A stretch of DNA of 64,000 bases from positions 65,258,965 through 65,322,964 of the forward strand of contig NC_044572.1 in the NCBI RefSeq assembly GCF_901933205.1, read 5' to 3'. Each line of letters starts with the position of its first letter. The stretch's first letter is position 1. The notes beneath the pieces are model-generated. The model was not told the origin of the DNA, searched no databases, and was given only the letters and a program-made list of their open reading frames with translations. Source of the stretch: Camarhynchus parvulus (lineage: Eukaryota; Chordata; Aves; Passeriformes; Thraupidae). Shown here in pieces: positions 34,161-46,600 of this stretch. The position numbers and the translations under genes are program-made.

Positions 34161-37100
34161 GTTAGAATGGATGCATTAATATGCGGATGTATGCAAAAGT
34201 AGAGATGGAAATGTTATCTGCTTGTTTGGAATGGAATTCTTAATGTGTTTTGGCAGAGATGACATAAACCTTTTGTATAATCTTGGGACTGGAGTTTTAA
34301 TGGGCATTTTTTGTTAAATACAAAGTATTAGTTTCTAAGCCTAGCGTTCAGAAAAGTCACTGACATTTTTTCTTTCACTCATTTAAGTAGAAGTTGACAT
34401 CAGTGTTTTGCTGTGTGAAGACCAGATAAAAATAATTATTTTTGATGAGGAAAATATTGAAATCTTGAAGAAAGCAGATGTAGAAGTTGAGCTCTCTTTT
34501 CCCTCCTATGCATTGGGACACTCAGTGTGCTCCTACAGAAGAAGCTGTGTGTAAAAATGTGCAAAACGTCTGCGGACAAAATGTACTATTTACTTGTCTT
34601 ATTAAACTGTCAAAAGTATTCAAAACTATGGAAAAATTCAGGAACAGAAAACATTGACAGTATGTTTTTGCTATGGGACCAATAGTTCCTCACTAGTTTC
34701 ATAAAGTATTTGAAAGAATACTGTGATGAGACTACGGCAGTAGCAGCTTTTATTGGATGTGTTACACTTCAACAAAGCATTTGTTAGAGGGATGGAAGGA
34801 CCACTACAGCTATCAGGGTCTGGACATGGTTTTGTTCTGCACAGCAATAGGAAAAATCCCTTCTCATGGTTTTGTGGAAGGGGATATTATTGTCCATGAA
34901 TTACTTGGTAAGATCAGTGGGACTTCATTTCTTCTGGTGTGGGTTTTTATTTTTCTTTTCTTTAAATGCAGAATTCTTCCAACCAGGTGAGGAAAACCTA
35001 CCAGGTGACCTTCTTCCCCTCTCTCATTTGGCCACCCACAGTTTCTCTGGCTCCTTTGGTGTGAGCCTGCATTGCTACAACAAAACAGCTGTGTCCCAGC
35101 TAATTCCAGCTGTGCTGGTGTTTGTAGGATCTCACCAGCACTCCTGGCTGTCACCTGCCAAGCCCCATGATGCTGCCGCCTGCCAGCCCCCTTGCTGGTG
35201 GGTGCCCCTTCCCGCTGGCAGTGGGAACCAGTGGGTACGTGGAAGCAGTGTCTGGTTGGTGTTGAGAGCACCCAAAGTTCCCAGGGGCTGCAAAAGGCAC
35301 AAAGCAAAAGATTGCTTAAACTTTCAAGTTATCTAGGCCACTTTCCGTGAAATTTGGAGGGTTTGAAATCCAGAGTCCCAACCATTTGTTTTACTTTTAA
35401 GAATTACAGCGTTCCTGTTAGGACTTTTTTGAGTCATTTTTATGCATTCAAAAAACTTTAACTATTAGACCTCACAAAAAAAAAAATATTACTGTGATTA
35501 GAAATTAGTGATCAAAAAGGCTCATTTCAGTACTTGAGGATTGTTCCCTCACAGTGTGAAGTGTTATTTTCAGCACAATTTTTAACAAACTGGCTAATGT
35601 TTGGCCCATCTGTAGCTTAACTAACTGTCATTAACTTTTTAGGGCTCCATGATATGCTGAATAGCTTGGAACAGCCAATGATTTTATTACCAATCTTAAT
35701 ATTTAGAGTTCCCTGTGGAGTCATGTATGGTTCTTGATGAAACTATTATGTACAGGATTAAAATCTCTTGGAAAATTCCATTCCTTCTGACTGCACTGAG
35801 ATTAACACATCCTTGCAGTCCAGGGATAAAAAAGGGGTTTTACGTGAGGTGTAACACTTTATTCATTTAAAGAAACCAGAATTATGTCTAAAATGTCAAC
35901 AATCAGAAATGCAGTGTACCACCACCTACTCTAGATCAATTAAGGGTAGCCTGCTACTGCAAGCTGTTATTATTTAATTTGATTCTGTGTTGTGTTAGGA
36001 ACAGTCCTTGTAATGAGTAATTATTAGAACATAGAAGTACATGGATACTCCTGCCAAATCTGTGGCATTGGTCCTAGAATTTATAATCATAAGTCATGAA
36101 GGATTCCCTTGTAACCACTCTTGTGAGAGTATGAGGTGGTACTATTAAGGGCTTTATCTGAAGTACGTACATGAACAGAAGTTTACTAACGGGAAAAAAA
36201 AGAATATCTTATTGAGTCTCTGGCTATGTTTACAGCCTGTGGCAGTCACTGGGTAAGAGTTTCATTTAACAAAAATTGTTTCATGTTAGGAGGTTTTTGA
36301 CACCAGTTGGTCTGATACCAGCTAAACTTACATCATGTTTCTCATACACCCACTCTTTCAAAACTTAACCTGAAAATACCCTATTTTCACAGGTATGCTT
36401 GATTTTCTGAAGCACTCACATATTAAAAATTAGTGACCTGAGGTTTGTCTTGACACCGTCAGGCTGAAGGAGCATTTGGAGAAATCTCTGGAGTCATGCA
36501 GCCCCTTGGCATATGATTTGTTAATCTATGTGACTCTCTTACCTCACTTAAGAGAAGTCAGTGGTGACCATCTGCAGCTTCCACTGAAGGCAATATGAAG
36601 TTTCAGATCCTTCTGCTGTGATCTGAATGCTGTGAGCTGTGGATGCTTTGCATGCTTTGTCCTCATATAAATCACATTAATATCTCTCTCCATCATGTAG
36701 ATGAGGAGGACCCAGGAGCAGGAACTTCTCTGAGGGGCACATATCCACCAGATATCAGGAATGGACTCTGGAGCAGTTCAGTCAATAGCAGAGCTCCTGA
36801 CCATAGTGGTAATATTTCAAAAGCAGTTAATAAGGGTGAGGATACACGTCTGCCTCCAGGGAATGATCCTCAGAAACCAGCAGGAGGAAAATTGGAAGTG
36901 TCAAAAAAGGAGGGAAAAAATTAAAAATAAAAAATCCAGTGCTATTAGACCTACAGCATGCTAAGACCTGAAGGAAAATGAAGTGAAGCTTGTGAACTTT
37001 AGCTGGTGATTGGAGCTTTCTGTCATTTACCTGACAGCCTCTCAATGAAGCTTTGTCTTGTTACCAAAATGGGGATCTCGTGGATATTTTCTTGTCCAGT

Positions 37101-37599
37101 TCGTCTTTCTTTTTTCACCTGCTCTAGTTACAGTGCATTTGAATATCTTTATAGTCGTTCTTGAACACAACCATGGTTCTAGAAATCATCTTAAATGTCA
37201 TGATTTAGGTAGCCAACTTGGAGAGTGTGCTCTCTCCCCTCCTTTGATCTGAGCTTGTATGGACCATCCAACTCCTCCTACTCATTTCATCTTCACTTTG
37301 AAAAGGACTAAAGTGAACATTCAAGAAAATCAAATTAGCCCCACAATCAGCACTGCTCCTTGGTTTCTCATCATGCAAAAGTGCTAATAGCAACTGGCAT
37401 CTCCAAAATCTGCCCTCAATGTGTTTTTCTAATCTTAGGGACTCCCTGAGCAAGTGGTAATATGTGTTGTTCAAAAGCTTTGCTGGGCTTCTCTTCCAGG
37501 ATTTTGCCTGTTTTTAAGCCTGTGTAAACTTGTGTTAGCCATAATATCTTGTGACATGAGTACTTAACCTTGCCACGCACAGGCAGGGCTCCTCTATTT
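34161..37599. other. Unique noncoding sequence
   Basis: No supported gene. 34866-35336 (plus, 156 codons) and 34864-35307 (minus, 147 codons) are open on both strands through a GC-rich patch, which argues for composition rather than coding. 36643-36924 is a hydrophilic open stretch without recognised similarity. Confidence 0.5.
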
Positions 37600-37930
37600 C
37601 AGATCTACTACCTGATTATTTCATTGGGTGACCAGTAGTTCTTGCATTACAACAAACTGTAAGGAATACTGTTTTTTCCAAACCTCCTGCTGTTTTATAG
37701 ACCTGTCAGATGCCCCCTCAGATCTGTTTTGCAGTCAGAGAATTCCAGACTATCTAATTATTTCTTAGACAGAAACCATTCAATATCTTTGATCTTCTTG
37801 CTTTCCTTCTTATGTACTTTTCTAGTTTTATTGTACCTGCATCTGTGCTCTTGCTTGCTATTCTAGCTGTGCATCAAAGGTTGATTTGACATGGCACAAT
37901 GAGATAGTGACTGTTGTCTCTGTAGTAATT
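37600..37930 (-). mobile_element. Ancient CR1 LINE fragment
   Basis: Highly diverged antisense CR1. Landmarks in order are TTCATTGGGTGACCAGTAGT, TTTTATAGACCTGTCAGATG, CCCCCTCAGATCTG, GATCTTCTTGCTTTCCTTCT and TACTTTTCTAGTTTTATTGT. This matches the ORF2-end layout of old CR1 families shared by birds, turtles and crocodilians. No reading frame survives. The divergence suggests it predates the other CR1 copies here. Both edges are approximate, and similarity may continue to about 37960. Confidence 0.65.
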
Positions 37931-38909
37931 GACAATAAGTTATCAGACTGCCTAACCACAACCTCTGCTGTACAGTCTGTGGCACAGTGTTTCACCTGTG
38001 CTGCATCCAGACTTTAGTTCTGTAATTCATCTAGACAGAGAATCATTTGCATTTCTGTTACATTTATAACTGTAGTTTGGTGTTTCCTACTACCATCTTA
38101 CTCTTTCACCTGGGTCTGTTATTTTTTCTTGGCATTGGAATGTCCTGGTGTATTCTGTTTCATTCTTTGAAACCTTAGCCCTGTTGTTCAGACCATAAAT
38201 TTGGCAGTAATTGGCAATGTGGGCAAAAGACTAATAGAAAAAGAAGTCCTAAGCTGCTGCTTCTTTGGGAAAAGATTTTTTAGAAAAGTGAGATAACAAA
38301 TTATTTTTTTGGTCCTGTTTTCACTGTTGTAGGGGACATCAGGATGCTGGGTGTGTGACATTTCTACTTTGTCCTTTTGAGCGTTGCTTTCAGGCATTTC
38401 ATACAACACCCTGGCTCCTTTGTGTTAATAGCCACAGCTTCATCTGTGCTGTCTGCACAGGTAATGGCTTCCTTTGGGCCTGTTAAAGCCCCAGCTTTTA
38501 GGCTTCATGCCTTGGTCTCGCTGATCCCAGCTGTCCAGAGCTCATCCTTCAGCCCGCCTCTCATCTTAAATATCCATTAGTTCTCAAGTCAATGAGGAGC
38601 AGTAGGTCCCCTGATTGCCACATTCCAACCTAAAGGACAGATGGGAGGAGGATGTGTGATGGTTGCTGTGCCTCAACAGAGTTTTCTCTAGGGATAGGTT
38701 TTTTATTATATCTCTAATACTCCCTGTGCCCGGTGTGGGGATGCCCTTTACCTTCCATCAGGGAGTAGCACGAAGGTGGTGGTGTGTTGTGTGGAGAAGA
38801 AAGGCTGAATATTCTGTGATGGTACCAGCAAATCCTGTGACTTGGTTAGTGAGGGGCTGGGGTTCTTTGTCTTTTAATTTTTTGGCAGATGGAGACCAGG
38901 CTGAAGTGT
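37931..38909. other. Unique noncoding sequence
   Basis: No gene or clear repeat recognised between the two CR1 copies. Confidence 0.5.
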
Positions 38910-39133
38910 AATCATAGAGTGATAGAATGGTTGGGATTTGAAGGGACCTTAAAGGTCATCTAGTTTCAGCCCCCTGTGATAGGCAGGGACACCTTCCACT
39001 AGGCCAGGTGATTGAGAGCCTCATCCAACCTGGCTTTGAACACTTGCAGGCGTAGGGCATCCACAGGGCAAACTGCTCCAGTGTCTCACCATATTCACAG
39101 TGAAGAATTTCTTCCTAATACCTAACTTAAATA
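38910..39133 (-). mobile_element. CR1 LINE, 3' fragment
   Basis: Opens with an inverted tail of two tail units (AATCATAGAGTGATAGAATG) and continues with GAAGGGACCTTAAAGGTCAT, AGGCAGGGACACCTTCCACT, CATCCAACCTGGCTTTGAAC and GTGAAGAATTTCTTCCTAAT. Sense strand is minus. The layout is the same as at 20148-20516, so the two are probably the same or a close subfamily. The copy ends abruptly near 39133 by 5' truncation. Confidence 0.93.
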
Positions 39134-42100
39134 TAATTTTTCATGGCATGAAAAGTGACTGATGTTAAAAGCCATTGTTTGGTTCACTGATGCTGGGCAG
39201 TAGGAGATGGGGCTGGATGAGCCAGTCCTGTGTGAAGAGTTCCAGGGGCTGAGGGCTCTTTGCTGCACATCAGGTATTGTGCTTGTCTCTGTTCTCCATC
39301 TTCAATATAGGGTCTGCAAGCTTTCCTTATGCCCTTGTACTCTGCTCCTTTTATCTCACTTATAAATGTTTTGGGAAATGAATGTCTCTTCCAGAGTATT
39401 GTGCACAAAATTTCCGGATAGAGGCACTAATACATGTGGTCTCTCTGGGCACACTTGTTACATGTATACACAGTATCATTTGAATTGACCTAAAGCTCAA
39501 ACGGCAAGCAGCAGAAATGCTGGGTTTCCTTCATGTAAACTGTGGCTTTTGTGCTATACAGCCTTTCATTGGTTGGTGGTAACTCACTGAAATGGTAATT
39601 CTTAGACACTCAAAACAAAAGGCTCCTTTTAAAATAACCAAATCCAGCAATCACAAAGAATGTAGCATTTAAAAAAACGTCTTGTTTCCTTGAATCACAT
39701 TTTCCTGCTAGTCCTCAGCCCTTTATTGATGACAGATAGAAAAGGCTGTTACTTGTGTTAGTTGTAAACTTCCCTTTGTCAGAGCCTTTTCCACCATCTG
39801 TCATTGCATAACTGTATGTTCCCAGGTTTGTAGCTCTAATGTGTTTTTGCTGTTTTGTGTACAGTACGTTACAAGTTATAAAAGCTTGAGTAAATAATTC
39901 ATGTAAAAACCTTTGTAAATATTGTCAAACTGCGGAATAAATGATTTACTAAGAGGTCTCTTGGCTCAGCCTAGCAGCTTTATTACTGTAACTTGTTTTG
40001 TAAACAGCCTCCTCCCCCCTTATTTTTTCCATCAAGTGTCTTTGTGTAAATTCTATTGCTAAGCACTACTTAGACGCATTTCAATCACCATAAATAATGC
40101 AATGTCAGTGCTTTAACCACCTGGAGACTCCATTCAGAAGTCAACCGAAGGTGTAGTTTGTGTGAGACCCTTAAGGGTATATATTTTCAATGCGTGTAGA
40201 ACAGTGTACTTCCCACTGTTTTCATAGCTGATTGCATTTGCTGGAGATGGCTCCATCTCAGCTGGAAGGTGGTTTCCTGACAGACCTCGGGTTTCCAGAG
40301 AGCTGGAACCTGTGCTCCATTTCATGTCCTGTGAATAATCTGCAAATTGTGTTGTGTAAAATAGATCAGGGACCTAGGGCTATGAGAGGTAATCCTGAAA
40401 AACATCAGTGTTTTTCTAGCTTTTTAATAAAGTGTTGTCTGAATGGTCAGAGGGAATGAAATCAGAAACATTTGTTGTAAATGAATAATATGACTTTGCT
40501 TTGATGTATTCATGAGCCCCTTGTTAGCCTTCTGAAAACACAACTGAAAATGAAATGTTTCTTCAATAATACTGGAATGGGAAAATGTGTTACATCTGAG
40601 TCCTTATGGGCAAGCATAATTGTGTGGCTACATGTGCTTGTTCTGAGTTTGTCCTGTGAAATACAAGCACACTTGACAGATGTCAAACCCTTGCTGAACA
40701 ACTGCAGGGATCAGGATACTGGGAGCTGTGGACAGTCCATGTCATCATATTGACTCAGAATTTGAATTTAGGCTTGAGCCACTGTGTGTCTGAATATCCA
40801 TGTTGTCTACATGCTGTTTTTCCTGCTGACTCCTGGATGGAGTGTGCAGTCATATTTTCCTGACTGGAAGAGACAGGAATTGCTGGTGAGAGCACATCAC
40901 AGTGGAGTGGTGTCACTGCAGGTAGGACAAACACAGGCTGTCATGGGTGCCCTGGCTCTGCAGACTCAAACTGAGGAGAGCACAGCTGTTGGATGAGATG
41001 GACATGGCCAATCTTGCCTTCTGCTCAAGGAAGACATGACCTGCAATTTTCCTGCCCAGGCACGTGGTGCCACAGCTGCAGAGCAAGATTTGCAAGCATA
41101 AGGATGGTGGGCAGCTGTGGGGGCAGTTTTAAAGTGATCCCAGGAACTGGTGGAGTCTCCAGGGAAGCAGAGCAAGGAGATTTTGATAGCTGCCTTGGTG
41201 ACCTTCTTCCCTTGTCATGCCAACTCATCTTGTCACCACTCACCCCACTTCACTTGGCTCTCAAGTTCCATGAAAAAGGACTATTCACTAAAAAGCCTGG
41301 AGATCACCTGTTTGTGTCTCTTGGTCATTTTTCTGTGCAGTGGTGCAATCCAGCCTAAAAGCCCCCAATAATTGTACAAACAGTACATGTCTTCATACTC
41401 TCCTCTTATGAAAATGATGTTTTCAGAGTTAACTGCTTTGAAGTGCCTTTGTGCCAGACTTATCTGAGCAGCTTTTGATGGTTACTTACAAACCTTTCTG
41501 ACTCTGAGAATGGTGGAAATAATTCATTAGCTTTGTATTATTATGTCTGATATCAAAGCTGTCCAGAAATGGTGGAGGACTGCTTTGTGATTGTAGAGAT
41601 GGAATTTTTCATCTGTTTTAGGTAAGGAATTGCTCATCTTCTAATAACTTATCTGGGTTCAGGCTCCAAGAAACAGAGCAACTAAGCTTTTACTGTCTTG
41701 AGAACTAAGGTTGAACTTCAGTAAATAAATATTTTGGAGAACATGGCAATAGATTTTGTATATTTCTGTATGTTTGATGTAATGAAGAAACAACCTCTTC
41801 CCTCTGGCTTTTTAACCTTTATATAAAGAGAGCTGTAGTGTCCCAGGGATGAATGTAACCGAGTGCATGAGAAAGAAGCAGCTGATAATGGCAACCTTTG
41901 ATGATGCTGAGCTGATGAAAGAAGAAATAATGGTGTATCCTCTACAAGTTATTGCTGGTAGTTTCCATAAAAGTTAAGTAAATGAAGTCTGAGTCTCAAT
42001 TAAACAACATCTTGTCTGTCTTGTGTGCCCAGGACAATACATTGTTTGCTGTGAATGGACCACCCGAGGGCTGGTCATGTGTTTTGGTAAAAATCATAGC

Positions 42101-43429
42101 TTTGTCAAACAAAGCAAAAGGCATAATTATAGCCTTTTTATATTAAAAAACCCACCCTATTTTAATTATTATTGTGCATTTCCAATTAGAAGTGTGTTAA
42201 ACTGTTGCCATTAGAAACTTTAAAAGCATGAAAACAGCAAAAAGCTAGGGACAAGACAAGAGACGAAAGAATCCTAAAAGTCATCCAGTCAGATATGGCC
42301 ACAGAATACAAAAATGCTCTCAACAGTGTAAATAGCTGCAGTATGAAATACATGATGCTTAACCATGTGCATTATTGGTGTTATGAGATCTAAATTCTGA
42401 AGTCTAGATAGCATAGTGTTTTAATACCTGTGAAATATAAAATAGATGCAGACTGAGAATGGAGTCTCTTTGAAAGATCACTTTGTAGCCTCAATAAGCC
42501 CATGTATAAAACCTCTTGAGATTTCTTTTTACAGTGCGCATGCACAGGTACCAGTTTTTGTTTTCATACACAAAATTATTGTATTAAAGGTTTTGTTTGG
42601 GATGCTCTGTTTAAAACTTCTGTTTACCTTTCATTGGTTAGTGAGTTACTTTAAAGCCTGGTCCTCTTGTCGTGGTGCTTTTCCTGTTAATCTTTTATGT
42701 GAGTTACAGGTCAGCCCTTGGAGACTGATCTCTGTCCTGCAGTGCACTGTGATAGTCTCACTTTCAGTGGAACCTGCTCGTACTGTGGAGTGGCTCTGTG
42801 TGCTCTCACCTTGACACTGCTGAACCCTGTGGTCACCTTCTGCTGCTAAACATATCTAGAGACTGGAGAAGGAATGTTTTCAGTTATACCTTGGTTTCCT
42901 GGGTCTTCCCAGTATTCCCTTGGCTGATGGACCTGCCCAAATGACCTTTCCTTCTCTCTGCTGCATTGCTGGGGCTCTCTGTAAGTCCCCGATGGAAAGG
43001 GACTTACAGGCACCTGTGCAACTCTGATGACATCAGGAAATACAACCCTGCTTATTCCAGTGACCTAGGCACCCTGAGATTTGATTGGGGTGCTTTTTAT
43101 ATCTCCTTGCTGTGAAATAGAAATTAATCCTGTATGAACTAGGAGAAACAGATATTTCTGTGCTTCTGCATCTGTTGTGGTTGTTTAAACACAAATCTAT
43201 TGGCTGCTGCAGCACAGCTATAACTGGTGTTCCCATGAGGAGGAAAATACAGAGAAAGCTCCATTACTTTGGATGAAAAGATAATTTCTGTGCCTACTAA
43301 TTGTGCAGACTGAGGCATTGCATCATTAGGATGCAATTCTCACTTTTTGGGGGTTAAATATGCAACTAAGTCTTGTAATACTGTCTTGTTTGGACTTTCC
43401 TTGTATTTCTTCTCAAACTGCCTTGTTTT
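39134..43429. other. Unique noncoding sequence
   Basis: No supported gene. 39860-40110 has a UTR-like or conserved texture (TTGTAAATATTGTC, an AATAAA at about 39937) but no associated frame. A 42-codon ORF at 41849-41977 is discussed as a finding. A perfect 11-bp hairpin is at 42979-43009. Confidence 0.5.
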
Positions 43430-43600
43430 TATATTATTGTAACATCAAAAGTCTCAGGCAGGGTCCAGCAACCAAGCATGAGAAGGGCAGCATGCAGAGC
43501 ACCAAGTACTTTCTAATTCCAAGCATATACAATCCAAGTGCTAGAAAAGAGGTGATAGATAAATAAGAACAAGAAAACACAGGGGAAAAAATCCAAACAA
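43430..43600. mobile_element. Possible ancient CR1/L3 3' end fragment
   Basis: The order of landmarks (TATTATTGTAACATC, CTCAGGCAGGGTCCAG, a poorly conserved middle, then ATACAATCCAAGTG and AGATAAATAAGAACAAG) resembles the old vertebrate CR1/L3 terminal region. Divergence is high, and chance similarity is possible. Orientation is not assigned. Confidence 0.3.
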
Positions 43601-46600
43601 TGGGTATGGTACATCAGTAACCCACTCTGGGGACTAGATCTTAGCATGCATTACAGCAATGCAAGTTTTAGTCATATACTATTGTATTCATTGCTTTTAA
43701 AAATTATTATTGCTTTTCTGGATTATTCCTAATGTGCTTTGTCGTTGCAATTTTCATCTTTAGGATGATGGACTATCTCTTTTTTTTGTCTGATCAGTGA
43801 AAAAGGACATGAAAGCTTAGGGAAATATGGGACTAATCAATGTCTGTATTTAATTTTCCAAATATTTATCTGGATGGAATAGGACCCTTAAGTTTTATCA
43901 GAGAAGAACTGTAAGTTAGCTGATTGCAGCAGAGTTTCTTGCATGGTTAAAATCCTCAGGGCAAGGCCTGTTTCCACAAACACCTTCATCTCTCCTTCAT
44001 CTCCTCCCCTGCATTGGGGAGCAGGGTTGCAGTGATACAGAGCAGTGACAGACACCTTCAGCTGCAAACTTATAAAAAGTCAGTTGAGTATGAAGACAAT
44101 TGAATATAAAGACAATCTAGAGCATCTACAGTGTGTGTAGTATCAGCTGGTGCAGGCAGTGGACTGTGTCAGAAAGCCAAAGCTGTTTCCCTGGCACATA
44201 TTTCCCCATCTGGACAGTCAGGAGGAGCTAGTGGGGACTGAACATCCTTTGCTGTGCCTATAGGGTGCTACAGGACAGCAGGTTCCAATGGGGTTGTGCT
44301 TTAGCAACTAGGCTGTTGAACACCATAAAATACAACAAGGGCTTTACATAATAGCTGATGTTCTGCAACCCCAGTGACTCACTGTCTCTCCTAAGGAGAG
44401 AAAGTCGCTGGAGCCACCTTCTGTGGCTGCCTGAAAGGTACACCTTTGCAGGTCCCACCTGGTGATTCTCACTTAGCACTTGATAAAAATCTCCCCTCTT
44501 GCTCCTCTCTCTGCTAACCATGTGCCAAGAAACATCCTTCTGTCACTGCTGTTCCATGTGCCAGGTGGATGGACATTGCAGGAGGTTTTCATCATGCTGC
44601 TTATCAGCTACTTGTGCTTCATGACGCAAGTATCTTCTCACTGTCAAACCCTCTGGCAGAAATTACCTTTGATTAGTTCATTCTCTGTAGGTTATCCAGA
44701 TGTGCTTTTTGATAGCAGTGTGATCACATTTATTTCCTAAGCAGCAGTAATTATTATTGAAGAGAAAAATAAAAAGAATATTTTGGACCCCATATTTAGA
44801 CCCAGTTACCCACTCTTTTAGGCACAGGATTGTGGCTTAGCACTGTTTTCTTTACCAGGTTGTTTGAGTTCTGGAGAAGAGCATCCCATGGAGGAGCTGG
44901 AGAGGTTTCTGTTGCGACAGATTTGCTCTGGCACCTGATGTGCGTGCCAGCAGCCATCTCATCAGGGGGACATGGACGTCACTGTCACCATAGAGACAGC
45001 AAGGAGGATTCTGTTTCAAAAGGTGAAGAGAAGCTGGGAAGTAGGAAGGTAAGCTGGGTCTGCATCTCAACCCATGAAGGATTTTAAAGCAAAGCTGTAT
45101 TTAAAAGGAGGCCACAGTAGAGGAGCACTCTACTGAATATTTATACACGTGTGGAAATGTGCATCTAAGTATTGCTTCCTATGCATATATTTACATGTAT
45201 TCTTTTGGATAGGCTTGGGTGCAAAAGAACCCAACACAGGTTTTTGAGAGCCTGCTAACCTTCAGTTTGTGCTCCTCCAATTAATTCTTCTTTTGCAGGT
45301 GATGTAAAAAAACCCAAACTTACGTTATATTTAAGTTTTATTTTAAGAAGATGTAAGATATCTACTGCCTCAAGATTTTCAGTTTTGCATAGGAGCTTAG
45401 TGAGCTGTGGTGTGTTCTATGTTAACGTTGTTCACTTCTACCCCTTCTTGTGGTCTTCAGTTGTGCTCTAGCAATGGTATGGATGTAAAGCAGCGGTGAG
45501 TGTTGACAGGCAAGGTAGGGATCAGCCATGAGTCATTGTTTAACCACATGGGACTTTTAAAGCCTGAGTCTATACTGGCCTGGGACAGCTTGCAGATCTC
45601 TCTCTGCCCACTCTTATATCAGCAGATAAAATCACCCCTCCTCAGGGTTTACTCCATCCCTTGAAGATACAACCTCAGTGATGCATGGACTTGTTTAAAG
45701 CTTCAGTTTGCACGCTAATAATCCCCAGCAGGGTGCTGACCCCAAAAGGATGTTTCTTATACCTTGGAAACAAAAGGTAATTCACGGGTATGGCTCTGAG
45801 GGGAGTGGTGGCAAGGAGGAGTGCGGCCAGCAGAGTGACAGATGAACCCTTGAGTAATGCCATATAAGCATTACTACAAAAAGGGTGGTGGAAGGCTTAT
45901 AGGGACTGATAAAAGACCTTGTCTGCAATGCCATGCAGTTCTGGATGCCACTGGAGAGGATGGGGCTGGGTGCGTGTTTCTGATCTCGGGCCAGAGATGC
46001 TCAACAGAGCCCTTGAGCTCCTCTTGTCGTTGCCCAGCCTGCCACAGCTCGAGCAGGAAATAGCCAGAGTACAGCAGGTTTTTTAACCATGACACACTTG
46101 TCTTGACAGCTGGAGGAAGTCTGGCGTGGGAGCCAAATCTCCTGGCTTTGTGTCAGCTCTGGGGTATCTTTCCTGTTTTGGGAATTCCCCGCTGGGGAGG
46201 TACTGCTGCTGTTTGGAGCAGAGCTCAGATCTCAACCCCTGGGGCTGTCCACTCTGGGAGACGTTTTTGGCAAGGATAAGTATTTTTTGCTATTTCTGAG
46301 TCTCTTTGACTTTATAAATAGCTAAGTGACAAGTAAAATTTGGATATTCACCCTATGGCTGAATTTTCTGCAGGGATGTTTGCATGTGTGCGTAATACCA
46401 TTTATATTTATTATTCCTGCTGCTGTCGTCACTCACACGTTTTCTGCAAACAGAACAAAGGGCTCCCTTTGCAGTCAGCTCATGGTCCAACTGCTGCACA
46501 AAGGCAGTGGAGGGCACGGAGAGTGCCTGGGGGGCACAAGGAATCCTTGAGATAACATTGCTTGGGCTTCTGTTGTCAGACCTCTACAAACCATGATAAT

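Noticed and set aside
34864..35336. Overlapping plus and minus ORFs of about 150 codons
   Set aside because: Both strands open over a GC-rich segment, which indicates base composition rather than coding.
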